From JAZNLR01 sp045579195 (GTDB lineage: Bacteria; Bacillota; Clostridia; Christensenellales; CAMQZB01), in assembly GCA_045579195.1 (NCBI GenBank), contig JAZNLR010000059.1, positions 1-14,938 of the forward strand: DNA of 14,938 bases. The letters are read 5' to 3'. Below, piece by piece: positions 7,605 to 14,846 of this stretch. The notes below the pieces were generated by a model. That model was not told where the DNA came from. It saw nothing but the letters and a program-made list of their open reading frames with translations, and ran no database searches. Positions within the stretch are counted from its first letter, which is position 1, and each line of letters begins with the position of its first letter. The position numbers and the translations under genes are program-made.

Positions 7605-8912
7605 TTACTTTCCCTCCTTCGCATCACGCTTCAGGTTATAGAACTTCGCATCAGTTCGATTGAATCCCAGGAAGATCTCACAGAAGAGTCTGGTGACCAA
7701 CAACGAAGAGATCATAGAAACTACGATACTGAAGACAAGCGTCATTGCAAAGCCCTGAATTGCGGTCGTTCCCAAAATCCAAAGAACAATTGCAGCAAGT
7801 AAGGTCGTGATGTTTCCATCAAAAATCGAGCTCAAAGCGCGCTTGAAGCCAGACTTAACAGAAGCAGTGATATTCTTTCCAGTCTTATATTCTTCCTTAA
7901 TGCGCTCAAAGATAATGATGTTTCCGTCAACTGCCATTCCAACGCCGAGAATCAAACCTGCGATTCCAGGCAAGGAGAGCTGAACAAACGAAAGCGTTCC
8001 CATCAAATAAATAACGGTGATGGAATAAACGAGCAATGCAAGGTCAGCAATCAATCCGAGTCCGCGATAGACAACAGCCATAAAGACGAACACAAGAAGA
8101 ATACCGATTGCAGCAGCAATCAAACCGGTCGTAACAGCATTTTCACCCAACGTCGGGGAAATCGTGTTCTGCTCAAGGATCTCAAGGTTAACCTGGAGAG
8201 AACCACCCTGGATCTGAATTGCAAGCTCGGTTGCAGTTTCAGCCGTAAAGTTTCCGGTAATAACAGGCTTGCCATCCGTAATTGCAGAATTAACGGTCGG
8301 ATTCGAAATCATCTCACCATCAAGATAAATGCCGATTGCCTTTCCAACAAACTCCGTCGTTGCAGTTGCAAACAGCTTCTTTCCTTCGTTACTCAAAGTA
8401 AGATATACGCCGTACTCACTGTCTTGAGAGTTATATCCTGCAGTTGCCGTCTTGATGTGGCCCTTCTGTCCGGAAAGAATGACGTTCCCATTCGGATCTC
8501 TAAATTCGAGAACAGCGGGCTTTCCAATGATATCGAAGACTTCATTAACGTCAATCGCAGCTCCGGTTCCCTCGGAAATCTCGACACGAATCTGGTTGGT
8601 TCCAGACGTCGTAACGGTTGCCTCCGTGTAACCAGCAGCAAAGAGACGCTCTTGCAGAATATCCATCGTGCCGGCAATGTTAGTTTCCAGCTCAGATTCC
8701 GCATACAACGGCTCTCCTTCGTCATCCAGAGGAACGCTTGCCTCAAAGACAACATAGACACCACCCTTCAGATCAATTCCGAGAGGGATCGTAGAAATCG
8801 GCGCATTATAGTCATACAGTCCCACTTCAACGGACGTAAATGCAAATACGCCGAAGAAGACAATCAGGATTAAAAGTATGCTCAATAGAACGATCGATTT
8901 TCGTTTACTCAT
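7605..8912 (-). CDS. secD: Protein translocase subunit SecD
   Basis: This 435-residue partner of SecF has an N-terminal membrane anchor (about 7-27) followed by GIDLKGG (45-51), which opens the extracytoplasmic P1 domain (about 45-255), and five further helices between about 261 and 412. The fourth helix has GMAVDGN (325-331); D329 matches the aspartate needed for proton-coupled function. FERIKEE (335-341) and FDGNITT (364-370) are also conserved. It is shorter than E. coli SecD (615 residues) but normal for Gram-positive unfused SecD. The ATG has AGGAGG upstream at a longish spacing (11 bases). It is the first gene of secD-secF, with its own strong promoter and a palindrome in the leader. 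Confidence 0.95.
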   Translation of the reverse strand: MSKRKSIVLLSILLILIVFFGVFAFTSVEVGLYDYNAPISTIPLGIDLKGGVYVVFEASVPLDDEGEPLYAESELETNIAGTMDILQERLFAAGYTEATVTTSGTNQIRVEISEGTGAAIDVNEVFDIIGKPAVLEFRDPNGNVILSGQKGHIKTATAGYNSQDSEYGVYLTLSNEGKKLFATATTEFVGKAIGIYLDGEMISNPTVNSAITDGKPVITGNFTAETATELAIQIQGGSLQVNLEILEQNTISPTLGENAVTTGLIAAAIGILLVFVFMAVVYRGLGLIADLALLVYSITVIYLMGTLSFVQLSLPGIAGLILGVGMAVDGNIIIFERIKEEYKTGKNITASVKSGFKRALSSIFDGNITTLLAAIVLWILGTTAIQGFAMTLVFSIVVSMISSLLVTRLFCEIFLGFNRTDAKFYNLKRDAKEGK

Positions 8913-8952
8913 ATTGAGTTTTGCCTCCTGTGATAATGTTACTTGCTAAACG

Positions 8953-8971
8953 AAAATTGTTAAACAATTTT
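8953..8971. repeat. Perfect 19-bp palindrome in the secD leader
   Basis: AAAATTGTT and AACAATTTT form a perfect inverted repeat around one central A. It begins about 12 bases after the predicted secD transcription start and lies about 40 bases before the ATG. It could be a repressor operator; as RNA it could form only a weak AT-rich hairpin with no room for a perfect loop. No known factor can be assigned from the sequence. Confidence 0.55.
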
Positions 8972-8989
8972 TCAAATTCACACTTGTAT

Positions 8990-9019
8990 ATTATATAATT
9001 ATTTAGGGCAATTAGTCAA
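8990..9019 (-). promoter_or_regulatory. Sigma-A promoter of secD-secF
   Basis: On the minus strand, TTGACT (9014-9019, 5 of 6) and a perfect TATAAT (8990-8995) are 18 bases apart in AT-rich DNA. The predicted start lies near 8983, giving a leader of about 70 bases before the secD ATG. This is the closest to consensus of the promoters in the window. Confidence 0.75.
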
Positions 9020-9220
9020 TTATAATCTTTTGATTTTTTACAGTTTTTTCAAAAAATCGTCAGAAATTTTGGTCAAATCACGGCAGGATTCAAAAATCTT
9101 TGAAGAAATTTTAGACTTTCTCAAAATACATACTTTACTATCCTTATTAATGCGCGCGTTTCACCTTTCAAAATTATTGCATTTTGTTTGCTTTCTATAC
9201 AAAACTCAAATTTTCAACAT

Positions 9221-9256
9221 AAAAATTGCGGGCAGACAAAATTGTGTCCGCCCGCA
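9221..9256 (-). terminator. Strong rho-independent terminator after the small membrane protein gene
   Basis: The arms TGCGGGC (9227-9233) and GCCCGCA (9250-9256) pair perfectly. The inner GACA/TGTC continues the stem beyond a single A/C mismatch, leaving a 6-base loop. On the minus strand the stem is followed by AA and TTTTT. It is markedly GC-rich against its surroundings and lies 18 bases past the gene's stop. No T-run follows on the plus strand. Confidence 0.85.
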
Positions 9257-9274
9257 GCCTGAATTTAACTAAAT

Positions 9275-9664
9275 TTAACTTTTCACATTCTTGGCAATAA
9301 TCCCTGATATTGCTCCAACAACCGCACCAAAGATCAAGTCAAGAAGAACCCCTTTCCCAAAATGCAAAGAACCGGCAATTAACGAAAACAAAAGATAAGA
9401 AATAAGCGCAACAAAAAGACCGGTAAACAATCCCGTCAGCCAACCTCTTCGTTTATTGGAAACGGAAACAAGACACGCAAAGAAAACTCCAAGCGCCTTA
9501 ATCCCCTGATTGATTGGTTGAATTAGAGAACTTGACAGTTCTGTTACCTTTATGATCAGCGCAAATAGCAATATTGCAACCAGAATCACAAACAAACCAA
9601 AAACAACACCCTTTAAAACCTGTAAAAAAACTGAGTTCCCTTCTCCAACTGCTCTACTTCTCAT
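9275..9664 (-). CDS. Small four-helix membrane protein, TIGR04086/YrzE-like
   Basis: This 129-residue protein is almost wholly membrane-embedded, with four hydrophobic segments at about 16-40, 51-69, 74-98 and 105-126. The positive KRRG (71-74) and C-terminal Lys residues suggest cytoplasmic loops. Length, helix pattern and position beside yajC and secD fit the TIGR04086 family (YrzE in Bacillus), whose function is not established. The family call is made from context and topology, not a diagnostic motif. The ATG has GGAGG seven bases upstream. Terminators lie on both sides, so it appears to be a single-gene unit, yet no convincing promoter is seen in the 55 bases between the yajC terminator and the start. 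The position suggests, but does not show, a link to the Sec machinery. Confidence 0.75.
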   Translation of the reverse strand: MRSRAVGEGNSVFLQVLKGVVFGLFVILVAILLFALIIKVTELSSSLIQPINQGIKALGVFFACLVSVSNKRRGWLTGLFTGLFVALISYLLFSLIAGSLHFGKGVLLDLIFGAVVGAISGIIAKNVKS

Positions 9665-9719
9665 CTGCTTTCCTCCGACTTTTGTTGTTCTATCTTATGT
9701 TCTGCTTTGAGAAAATATG

Positions 9720-9749
9720 AAAAAAGACCCTGCAAAATTGCAAGGTCTT
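9720..9749 (-). terminator. Rho-independent terminator after yajC
   Basis: AAGACC (9724-9729) pairs with GGTCTT (9744-9749). TGCA/TGCA pairing continues the stem past one C/A mismatch, leaving a 4-base loop. On the minus strand six T follow directly (9725-9720, the first two also pairing). It starts 20 bases after the yajC stop. Confidence 0.8.
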
Positions 9750-9768
9750 AAAAATCATAAAAATAAAA

Positions 9769-10161
9769 TTATTCTTCAGTCGTTTCTTCAACAACTTCTA
9801 CAGAAGCTTCTTCCTTCTGCTCTTCAGCGGGTGCAGCAGCGGGAACATCGGACGCATAAACAGCACTCTTATCAATCTTGAGATAAGACTTATTTGCTCC
9901 GCTTCCCGTTTCAATCACAAATGCATTGTCTTCATCAATAGACTCAACGATCGTTCCAAAGATTCCGCCGATGGTCTTGATCTTGTTTCCGGGCTGAAGC
10001 TGATTGATCATCTCATTCATCTTCTTCTGGCGCTTTTTCTGAGAAATGCTCATCATAACGTACATACCGACGAGCAAAACACCCATAACGATCAAAAGCG
10101 GCAAAGTGTTCGGAGGCGTCTGAGCTCCTTCTTCAGCAAACAACAAAAAATAATTCAACAT
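9769..10161 (-). CDS. yajC: Preprotein translocase subunit YajC
   Basis: This 130-residue single-pass protein associates with SecD-SecF at the translocon. One transmembrane helix (about 20-39) is followed by the basic segment QKKRQKK, then the conserved YajC core with LQPGNKIKTIGGIFGTI, which forms a small beta-barrel-like domain. The C-terminal 20 or so residues are strongly acidic and Ala/Glu-rich, probably disordered, and more extended than in E. coli YajC (110 residues). Two ATGs lie six bases apart. The inner one is chosen because AAGGAG (10170-10175) stands eight bases before it but only two before the outer one (10167). It has its own promoter and terminator and so appears to be transcribed alone, although read-through from tgt is possible since no terminator separates them. 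Confidence 0.93.
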   Translation of the reverse strand: MLNYFLLFAEEGAQTPPNTLPLLIVMGVLLVGMYVMMSISQKKRQKKMNEMINQLQPGNKIKTIGGIFGTIVESIDEDNAFVIETGSGANKSYLKIDKSAVYASDVPAAAPAEEQKEEASVEVVEETTEE

Positions 10162-10190
10162 AAACATAACTCCTTCGTTTCAATATCATT

Positions 10191-10219
10191 ATTCTAACCT
10201 TTTATCACAAATTAATCAA
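10191..10219 (-). promoter_or_regulatory. Probable promoter of yajC
   Basis: On the minus strand, TTGATT (10214-10219) and TAGAAT (10191-10196) are 17 bases apart, in the 70-base gap between tgt and yajC. A 7-bp AT-rich inverted repeat (ATTAATC 10211-10217, GATTAAT 10230-10236) overlaps the -35 and the tgt stop. It lacks a T-run in the right place and is not called a terminator. Confidence 0.55.
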
Positions 10220-10231
10220 GTAAAAACACGA

Positions 10232-11344
10232 TTAATTCTGATATTTCACATAGAATTCATTTGCAAACTCCTCAAACGAATCCGCGAGAATCGCCTCACG
10301 CAAGTTTTCCATCAATCGCGTCAAGAATCGCAAGTTGTGGATGGAAATGAGCTGGGCACCAAGCATCTCATTGACATTGATCAAATGTCTCAAGTATGCT
10401 TTCGAGAAATTTCGACAGCAATAACAGTCGCATTCGGGGTCAAGCGGCGTAAAATCTTCGCGATAAACGCCATTTCGAACAACAACCTTCCCTCTGCTTG
10501 TCAATGCAGTTCCATTGCGCGCAATTCGTGTCGGCAAAACGCAGTCACACATATCAATTCCGCGGCGGACACCCTCAATGAGATAATCAGGTGTCCCAAC
10601 ACCCATCAGGTAATGCGGAACGTTTTCAGGCAAGGATGGTTGCAACAGCGAAAGAATTTCAAGCATCAATTCTTTCGGCTCACCAACCGAAAGACCTCCG
10701 ATTGCAATTCCGTGCTTGACGTACGGCAAGGTTTCTTTCAAACTGATTTCTCGCAACTTCGGGAAGACATTCCCCTGAACGATCGGAAACAATGCCTGTT
10801 TTTCATTTTTGTGATGTTCATAACAGCGATCAAGCCACCGAAGCGTTCTCCACATCGCCTCTTCAGACGTCTTTTCATCGCATCCGTAAGACGAGCACTG
10901 GTCAAACGCCATAATGATGTCACTTCCAAGGTTATTTTGAATATCAATCGCCTTTTCGGGCGTGATGAAAAGCTTGCGACCATCAACGTGAGAAGAAAAA
11001 CGGACACCTTCATCCGTAATTTTATTTAACCCTGCCAGTGAAAAGACCTGAAAGCCGCCACTGTCCGTTAAAATCGGACGATCCCAATTCATAAACTTAT
11101 GAAGACCACCTGCCTCAGCAACGAGCTCGTCACCGGGACGAACAAAAAGGTGGTACGTGTTGGCAAGAATAATCTGTGCGTTTACCTCTTCCTTAAGGTC
11201 ACGCGGCAAAACACCTTTTACAGTTGCTTGCGTTCCGACGGGCATAAAAACGGGCGTTTTAATCTCTCCGTGCGGCGTTCTAAAAATTCCTGCACGCGCA
11301 CCTGTCTTTTTGTCAATATGTTCAACTTCAAAGGAAAAATTCAC
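10232..11344 (-). CDS. tgt: tRNA-guanine transglycosylase (bacterial Tgt)
   Basis: This 370-residue TIM-barrel enzyme exchanges guanine-34 for preQ1 in tRNAs with GUN anticodons, in the queuosine pathway. Visible features are TDSGGF with the general acid/base D94, the nucleophile D267 in DCVLPTR, VQGN and GGLSVGE in the substrate pocket, and the zinc site C305, C307, C310 and H336. The start is set at a GTG (11342-11344) because GAGG lies six bases before it, giving MNFSFEV. The longer frame to a GTG at 11356 would bury that SD and overlap queA. The queA stop is eight bases upstream, so the two queuosine genes are co-translated. The preQ1-making genes are not in the window. Confidence 0.95.
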   Translation of the reverse strand: MNFSFEVEHIDKKTGARAGIFRTPHGEIKTPVFMPVGTQATVKGVLPRDLKEEVNAQIILANTYHLFVRPGDELVAEAGGLHKFMNWDRPILTDSGGFQVFSLAGLNKITDEGVRFSSHVDGRKLFITPEKAIDIQNNLGSDIIMAFDQCSSYGCDEKTSEEAMWRTLRWLDRCYEHHKNEKQALFPIVQGNVFPKLREISLKETLPYVKHGIAIGGLSVGEPKELMLEILSLLQPSLPENVPHYLMGVGTPDYLIEGVRRGIDMCDCVLPTRIARNGTALTSRGKVVVRNGVYREDFTPLDPECDCYCCRNFSKAYLRHLINVNEMLGAQLISIHNLRFLTRLMENLREAILADSFEEFANEFYVKYQN

Positions 11345-11352
11345 AGCTGACC

Positions 11353-12375
11353 TCACTCAATAAACATTGCATCGCCAAAACTGAAGAAGCGGTACTCCAA
11401 GTCAACCGCAGTTTTGTAAAGTCGCATCACGTTTTCATATCCCGCAAACGCAGAAACTAACATAATCAATGTCGACTCCGGCAAATGAAAATTTGTAATC
11501 AAAGCATCAACAGCTTTGAAGCGATATGGCGGATAGATGAAAATATTCGTTTCTCCCGAACACGCTTTAACTGTTCCATCTTCCTTTGCTACACTTTCAA
11601 GCGTACGAACAGACGTTGTCCCAACGGCAATCACACGACGTCCTTCCCGTTTTGCAGCATTGATTAAGTCTGCAGCCTCTTGTGAAATCTCATACCATTC
11701 AGAATGCATTTTATGATCCGTGATATCGTCGACTTTAACGGGGCGGAACGTTCCAAGGCCAACGTGAAGAACGATCTCTGCAAATTGGACACCCTTTTCG
11801 CGAATCTCCTTCATCAATCGATCTGTAAAGTGAAGCCCAGCAGTCGGAGCAGCGCTAGAGCCCTCATCTTTTGCATAAACAGTTTGATATCGCGAATTAT
11901 CGTGCAGTTCCTCGTGAATGTAATGCGGAAGCGGCATCGACCCGACTCGATCCAAAATTTCCTCGAACGTCCCTTCAAATTCAAACCGAAGAATGCGTCC
12001 GCCAAAATCTGTACTCCCCAAAACCTCGCAGGATAGCTCATCGGAAATGATAAAGCGAGAACCTGTCTTTGCAACTCTTCCAGGCTTTACCATGACTTCC
12101 CAATCCGTCGCATTAATGCGCTTTTGAAGAAGGAATTCAACCTTGCCGCCCGTCTTTTCTTTTTTCGCAAAAAGACGTGCAGGCAAAACCTTCGTTTTGT
12201 TGATGACAATTAAATCTCCCGGTTTTAAATAATCAATAATTTTAGAAAAAACTCGGTGTTCTGCAATCCCACTTTCGCGATGATAAACAAGCATTTTTGA
12301 TGAATCACGCGGTTCAATTGGGAACTGCGCAATTCGTTCTTCTGGAAGATGATAGTAAAAATCGCTCTTTTTCAT
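11353..12375 (-). CDS. queA: S-adenosylmethionine:tRNA ribosyltransferase-isomerase (QueA)
   Basis: This 340-residue enzyme transfers and isomerises the ribose of SAM onto preQ1-modified tRNA, giving epoxyqueuosine, the step after Tgt. Family motifs run the full length: YHLPEERIAQ (8-17), NKTKVLPARL (59-68), PTAGLHFT, HVGLGTFRPV, HKMHSEWY, GTTSVRTLES and TNFHLPESTL near the C-terminus. Length is typical of the family. The ATG stands 12 bases after the ruvB stop. The upstream sequence offers only weak AGAG/GAG-type SD matches, so translation may depend partly on ruvB. It is the fourth gene of the ruvC-ruvA-ruvB-queA-tgt run, an arrangement also known in Bacillus and many Clostridia. Confidence 0.96.
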   Translation of the reverse strand: MKKSDFYYHLPEERIAQFPIEPRDSSKMLVYHRESGIAEHRVFSKIIDYLKPGDLIVINKTKVLPARLFAKKEKTGGKVEFLLQKRINATDWEVMVKPGRVAKTGSRFIISDELSCEVLGSTDFGGRILRFEFEGTFEEILDRVGSMPLPHYIHEELHDNSRYQTVYAKDEGSSAAPTAGLHFTDRLMKEIREKGVQFAEIVLHVGLGTFRPVKVDDITDHKMHSEWYEISQEAADLINAAKREGRRVIAVGTTSVRTLESVAKEDGTVKACSGETNIFIYPPYRFKAVDALITNFHLPESTLIMLVSAFAGYENVMRLYKTAVDLEYRFFSFGDAMFIE

Positions 12376-12387
12376 AGTACTCTATCT

Positions 12388-13431
12388 CTATTCTTCATCC
12401 GTAAAAAGGTTCATTTGTTCAAGATTTTTGTTAACGTATGTCTTGCCCAAATGCTTATATGCACCTTCAAGGCAAACGCGGCCACGTGGCGTTCTGCCAA
12501 TAAAGCCAAGGCGCAACAAATAGGGTTCGTAGACGTCTTCAATCGTGGATGCATCCTCATTGATTGCAGCGGCAATTGTTTCCAATCCAACCGGACCGCC
12601 GTGAAAAACATCAATCATTCCATTCAAAAGTTTAAGGTCAATGTTATCAAGACCAAGTGAATCAATTTCCATCAAGTTGAGTGCGTGGTTTGCCGTTTTG
12701 CGCGTCAAAACCTTCTCCCCTAAAACCTGTGAAAAATCGCGAACGCGCTTCATCAAACGATTTGCAATTCGAGGTGTTCCGCGCGATCTGGATGCAATTT
12801 CAACCGCCGCATCATCATCCATTTCAATTCCGAGCGTCGAAGCCGTCCGCTTAACGATACTCTGAAGCTGATCCACATCATACATTTCAAGTCGACAAAT
12901 CACCCCAAAGCGGTCACGAAGCGGACCTGTCAGCATTCCGGCGCGCGTCGTTGCACCAATTAAGGTAAAGTGAGGCAGGTTGATTCGAACATTTTTTGCA
13001 GAAGGTCCTTTTCCCAAAACAAGATCAAGCGCAAAATCCTCCATCGCAGGATACAAAACTTCTTCAACGGCACGATTCAACCGATGGATTTCGTCAATAA
13101 AGAGGACGTCACCTTCCGAAAGATTTGTCAAGATCGCGGCAAGATCCCCGGCTCTCTCGATTGCAGGGCCGGACGTAATTTTGATTTGAACGTTCATCTC
13201 GTTTGCAATAATGTGGGAAAGCGTTGTCTTTCCAAGCCCCGGAGGGCCGTAAAGCAAAACGTGATCAAGCGCCTCTCCACGCATCTTTGCGGCGGAAATA
13301 TAAACAGCAAGATTTTCTTTGATTTTATCTTGACCGACAAAGTCCGACATCGTTTTCGGACGCAGAAAATTTTCAACCTCATTGTCTGCAAACGACCTCG
13401 TGCTCGTGATCAATCTATCCATATCTTCCAT
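12388..13431 (-). CDS. ruvB: Holliday junction branch migration helicase RuvB
   Basis: This 347-residue AAA+ motor drives branch migration on junctions held by RuvA. Motifs in order: GPPGLGKTT (Walker A, about 62-70), LFIDEIHRL (Walker B, about 110-118), GATTRAG (sensor 1, about 159-165), GPLRDRFG with the arginine finger (about R172), RGTPRIANRLMKR (sensor 2) and a C-terminal winged helix with FIGRTPRGR. The ATG at 13431 is chosen over the in-frame TTG at 13440, because AAGGGG lies about ten bases before the ATG but directly against the TTG. The start is 14 bases after ruvA. The sequence is fully conserved with no oddities. Confidence 0.97.
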   Translation of the reverse strand: MEDMDRLITSTRSFADNEVENFLRPKTMSDFVGQDKIKENLAVYISAAKMRGEALDHVLLYGPPGLGKTTLSHIIANEMNVQIKITSGPAIERAGDLAAILTNLSEGDVLFIDEIHRLNRAVEEVLYPAMEDFALDLVLGKGPSAKNVRINLPHFTLIGATTRAGMLTGPLRDRFGVICRLEMYDVDQLQSIVKRTASTLGIEMDDDAAVEIASRSRGTPRIANRLMKRVRDFSQVLGEKVLTRKTANHALNLMEIDSLGLDNIDLKLLNGMIDVFHGGPVGLETIAAAINEDASTIEDVYEPYLLRLGFIGRTPRGRVCLEGAYKHLGKTYVNKNLEQMNLFTDEE

Positions 13432-13445
13432 AAAAGTCAATCCCC

Positions 13446-14045
13446 TTATCTCGTGCTTCTCTTCAACGCAACTTCAATGACACGCTCCAAACTGTCTGCA
13501 CCGTCAGCAATGGCGCCCTTAACGGCAGCTTCACTCTCACGTCTGTTAAATCCAAGACTGATCAACGCGTTGATGCCATCAGCAAGAAGCTCATTATCAA
13601 CTTTCGTTGCAATTACCTGCTGATCTAAGAGCGCAGAATCCGTTCCTCCAACCTTCTCTCTAAGTTCAACGATAATCTTCTCCGCCGTTTTCTTCCCTAA
13701 ACCTTTGATTCTTGAAAGCGAAGTAAGATCCGATGAAGCAATGCTGACGATAATATCAGTCAAAGGCATCCCGGAAAGAACGGAAAGCGCAAGCTTTGGA
13801 CCAACACCGGAAACCGTAATAAGTTTTAAGAACAGATCCTTTTCTTCCTTTAAGGAAAAACCAAATAGCGTAACCCCATCTTCTCGCACTTGCAAGTATG
13901 TGTGCACGAACACAGAATCACCCACTCTTCCAACATTCGATAACGTCGTTGTAGAAACGTTCAATTCATATCCAACACCCATGACGTCAACGACGATATA
14001 TCCCTCGCCAACTTCAGATAAAATTCCTTTTACAAAAGCCAACAT
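13446..14045 (-). CDS. ruvA: Holliday junction branch migration complex subunit RuvA
   Basis: This 199-residue protein binds four-way junctions as a tetramer and loads RuvB. The N-terminal OB-fold domain (1-64) has E55 and D56 of the acidic pin in the sequence VREDGVTLFGF. The middle domain carries two helix-hairpin-helix motifs (ITVSGVGPKLAL, about 76-87; SRIKGLGKKTAEKI, about 110-123). A flexible linker leads to the C-terminal RuvB-contacting domain (about 150-199) with ISLGFNRRESEAAV. The ATG has GAGG eight bases upstream, inside the ruvC stop region, and is ten bases past the ruvC stop, so the two are co-translated. Confidence 0.96.
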   Translation of the reverse strand: MLAFVKGILSEVGEGYIVVDVMGVGYELNVSTTTLSNVGRVGDSVFVHTYLQVREDGVTLFGFSLKEEKDLFLKLITVSGVGPKLALSVLSGMPLTDIIVSIASSDLTSLSRIKGLGKKTAEKIIVELREKVGGTDSALLDQQVIATKVDNELLADGINALISLGFNRRESEAAVKGAIADGADSLERVIEVALKRSTR

Positions 14046-14055
14046 ATTTCAATCC

Positions 14056-14550
14056 TCAACCAATATGAAAATAGTCTGAAAAACTGCGCGACTGCGCATG
14101 CGTAAGTGCGACCGCAAGTGCATCCGCCGCATCATCAGGCTTGGGAATCTCGCGGAGGCTCAGCAAAGTCTTAACCATATGCTGAATCTGAGACTTGTCT
14201 GCTTTTCCATATCCCGTTAACGCCTGTTTGATTTGATTTGGCGTATATTCAAACATTTTTCCGCATTGTTTCACTGCAGAAAGGAGAATAACACCCCTTG
14301 CATGAGCAACTGCAATTCCGGTCGTAACATTTTTGCTGAAAAAGAGCTCCTCCACCGCAATTTCCTCAGGATGATAACGGTTAACAAGCGCGGTCATTCC
14401 ATCTTCAATCATAGCAAGACGAACGGGTAAAGTTTCATTTTTGGGTGTTGAAATAATCCCATAATCAACGGCGGTCGATTTTCCTCGCTCAAATGAAATT
14501 ACGCCAAACCCAATGGTTGCCAAACCCGGGTCGATTCCTAGAATTATCAA
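14056..14550 (-). CDS. ruvC: Crossover junction endodeoxyribonuclease RuvC
   Basis: This 164-residue RNase H-fold resolvase makes paired nicks in Holliday junctions. The four metal-binding acids are present: D7 in LGIDPGLA, E67 in VEELFF, and D140 and D143 in PDDAADALA. SKNVTTGIAVAHARG (in the middle of the protein) matches the DNA-binding helix region of the family. The start is set at a TTG (14548-14550), giving MIILGID, because GGAGG (14556-14560) stands five bases before it. The longer reading from a TTG at 14562 would use the SD as coding sequence, and an ATG at 14567 is in another frame. It leads the ruvC-ruvA-ruvB-queA-tgt unit, and having all three ruv genes together is usual for Clostridia, whereas Bacillus lacks ruvC. 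Confidence 0.94.
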   Translation of the reverse strand: MIILGIDPGLATIGFGVISFERGKSTAVDYGIISTPKNETLPVRLAMIEDGMTALVNRYHPEEIAVEELFFSKNVTTGIAVAHARGVILLSAVKQCGKMFEYTPNQIKQALTGYGKADKSQIQHMVKTLLSLREIPKPDDAADALAVALTHAQSRSFSDYFHIG

Positions 14551-14600
14551 AGCTCCCTCCAAATCATAAACTTCACCAAAACAATATATGTTTCAGTAAT

Positions 14601-14629
14601 ATATTAAATAATATTTAAAATAAAGTCAA
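14601..14629 (-). promoter_or_regulatory. Probable promoter of the ruvC operon
   Basis: On the minus strand, TTGACT (14624-14629, 5 of 6) and TAATAT (14601-14606, 4 of 6) are 17 bases apart. The predicted start near 14594 gives a leader of about 45 bases before ruvC. No LexA/SOS-box match of the CGAAC-N4-GTTCG type is seen nearby, so SOS control is not supported by the sequence. Confidence 0.55.
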
Positions 14630-14653
14630 TGAAAATCGCCATTATATCGCTGA

Positions 14654-14679
14654 TTGATTTTCTATACTTTAAAAATCAA
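14654..14679. repeat. AT-rich inverted repeat in the ruvC-gdhA divergent spacer
   Basis: TTGATTTT (14654-14661) and AAAATCAA (14672-14679) are perfect 8-bp arms around a 10-base loop, between the two divergent promoters. Neither strand has a following T-run, so it is not a terminator. It could be a protein-binding site or chance in AT-rich DNA. Confidence 0.35.
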
Positions 14680-14766
14680 AAAATAATTATACTGTGTAAA
14701 TATGCACCGGCAAAGCAGATTTCCCTTCATAAATTGAAAAAATATTCATCAGTTTATTTCATATCA

Positions 14767-14795
14767 TTGATTTTTCATTAGTTTTATGGTAGTAT
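14767..14795 (+). promoter_or_regulatory. Extended -10 promoter of the plus-strand gdhA gene
   Basis: TTGATT (14767-14772) and TAGTAT (14790-14795) are 17 bases apart, and TGG directly precedes the -10, giving an extended -10 element. The predicted start near 14802 leaves a leader of about 45 bases before the ATG. The first bases of the leader are A-rich. Confidence 0.6.
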
Positions 14796-14846
14796 ATAAA
14801 AAAATTCTAATCAATTTTTGAATGCTTTTTATTAGGAGATTCTAAT

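Larger units (their letters stand above)
8913..9274. other. Intergenic region between the small membrane protein gene and secD
   Basis: These 362 bases contain, from right to left, the terminator of the small membrane protein gene, about 200 bases of AT-rich DNA with no convincing gene, the secD promoter and the palindromic secD leader. A short imperfect hairpin (TTCAAA/TTTGAA, 9089-9104) is visible. A plus-strand open frame (9030-9272) starts with TTG, lacks an SD and runs through the terminator, so it is not called. Confidence 0.6.

Noticed and set aside
9030..9272. Plus-strand 80-codon open frame in the intergenic region
   Set aside because: It starts with TTG without an SD, reads through the minus-strand terminator, overlaps the secD promoter side of the gap, and has no recognisable motif.
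10211..10236. Inverted repeat at the end of tgt as a terminator
   Set aside because: The 7-bp stem is AT-only apart from one GC pair, the loop is 12 bases and no T-run follows; it more likely reflects the AT-rich yajC promoter.
10337..11029. Plus-strand 230-codon frame opposite tgt
   Set aside because: It lies wholly antisense to tgt, which has all catalytic and zinc residues; no SD or family motif supports it.
10232..12387. preQ1 riboswitch controlling queA or tgt
   Set aside because: Gaps before queA and tgt are 12 and 8 bases, far too short for an aptamer, and both genes continue from ruvB.
12970..13623. Plus-strand 217-codon frame opposite ruvB and ruvA
   Set aside because: It crosses two conserved minus-strand genes and has no recognisable domain.
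14629..14781. Plus-strand 50-codon frame (ATG to TAG) in the ruvC-gdhA spacer
   Set aside because: There is no SD before the ATG, the start overlaps the ruvC -35, the end overlaps the gdhA promoter, and the composition looks like translated AT-rich spacer. It would be worth reopening only if ribosome profiling or conservation supports it.
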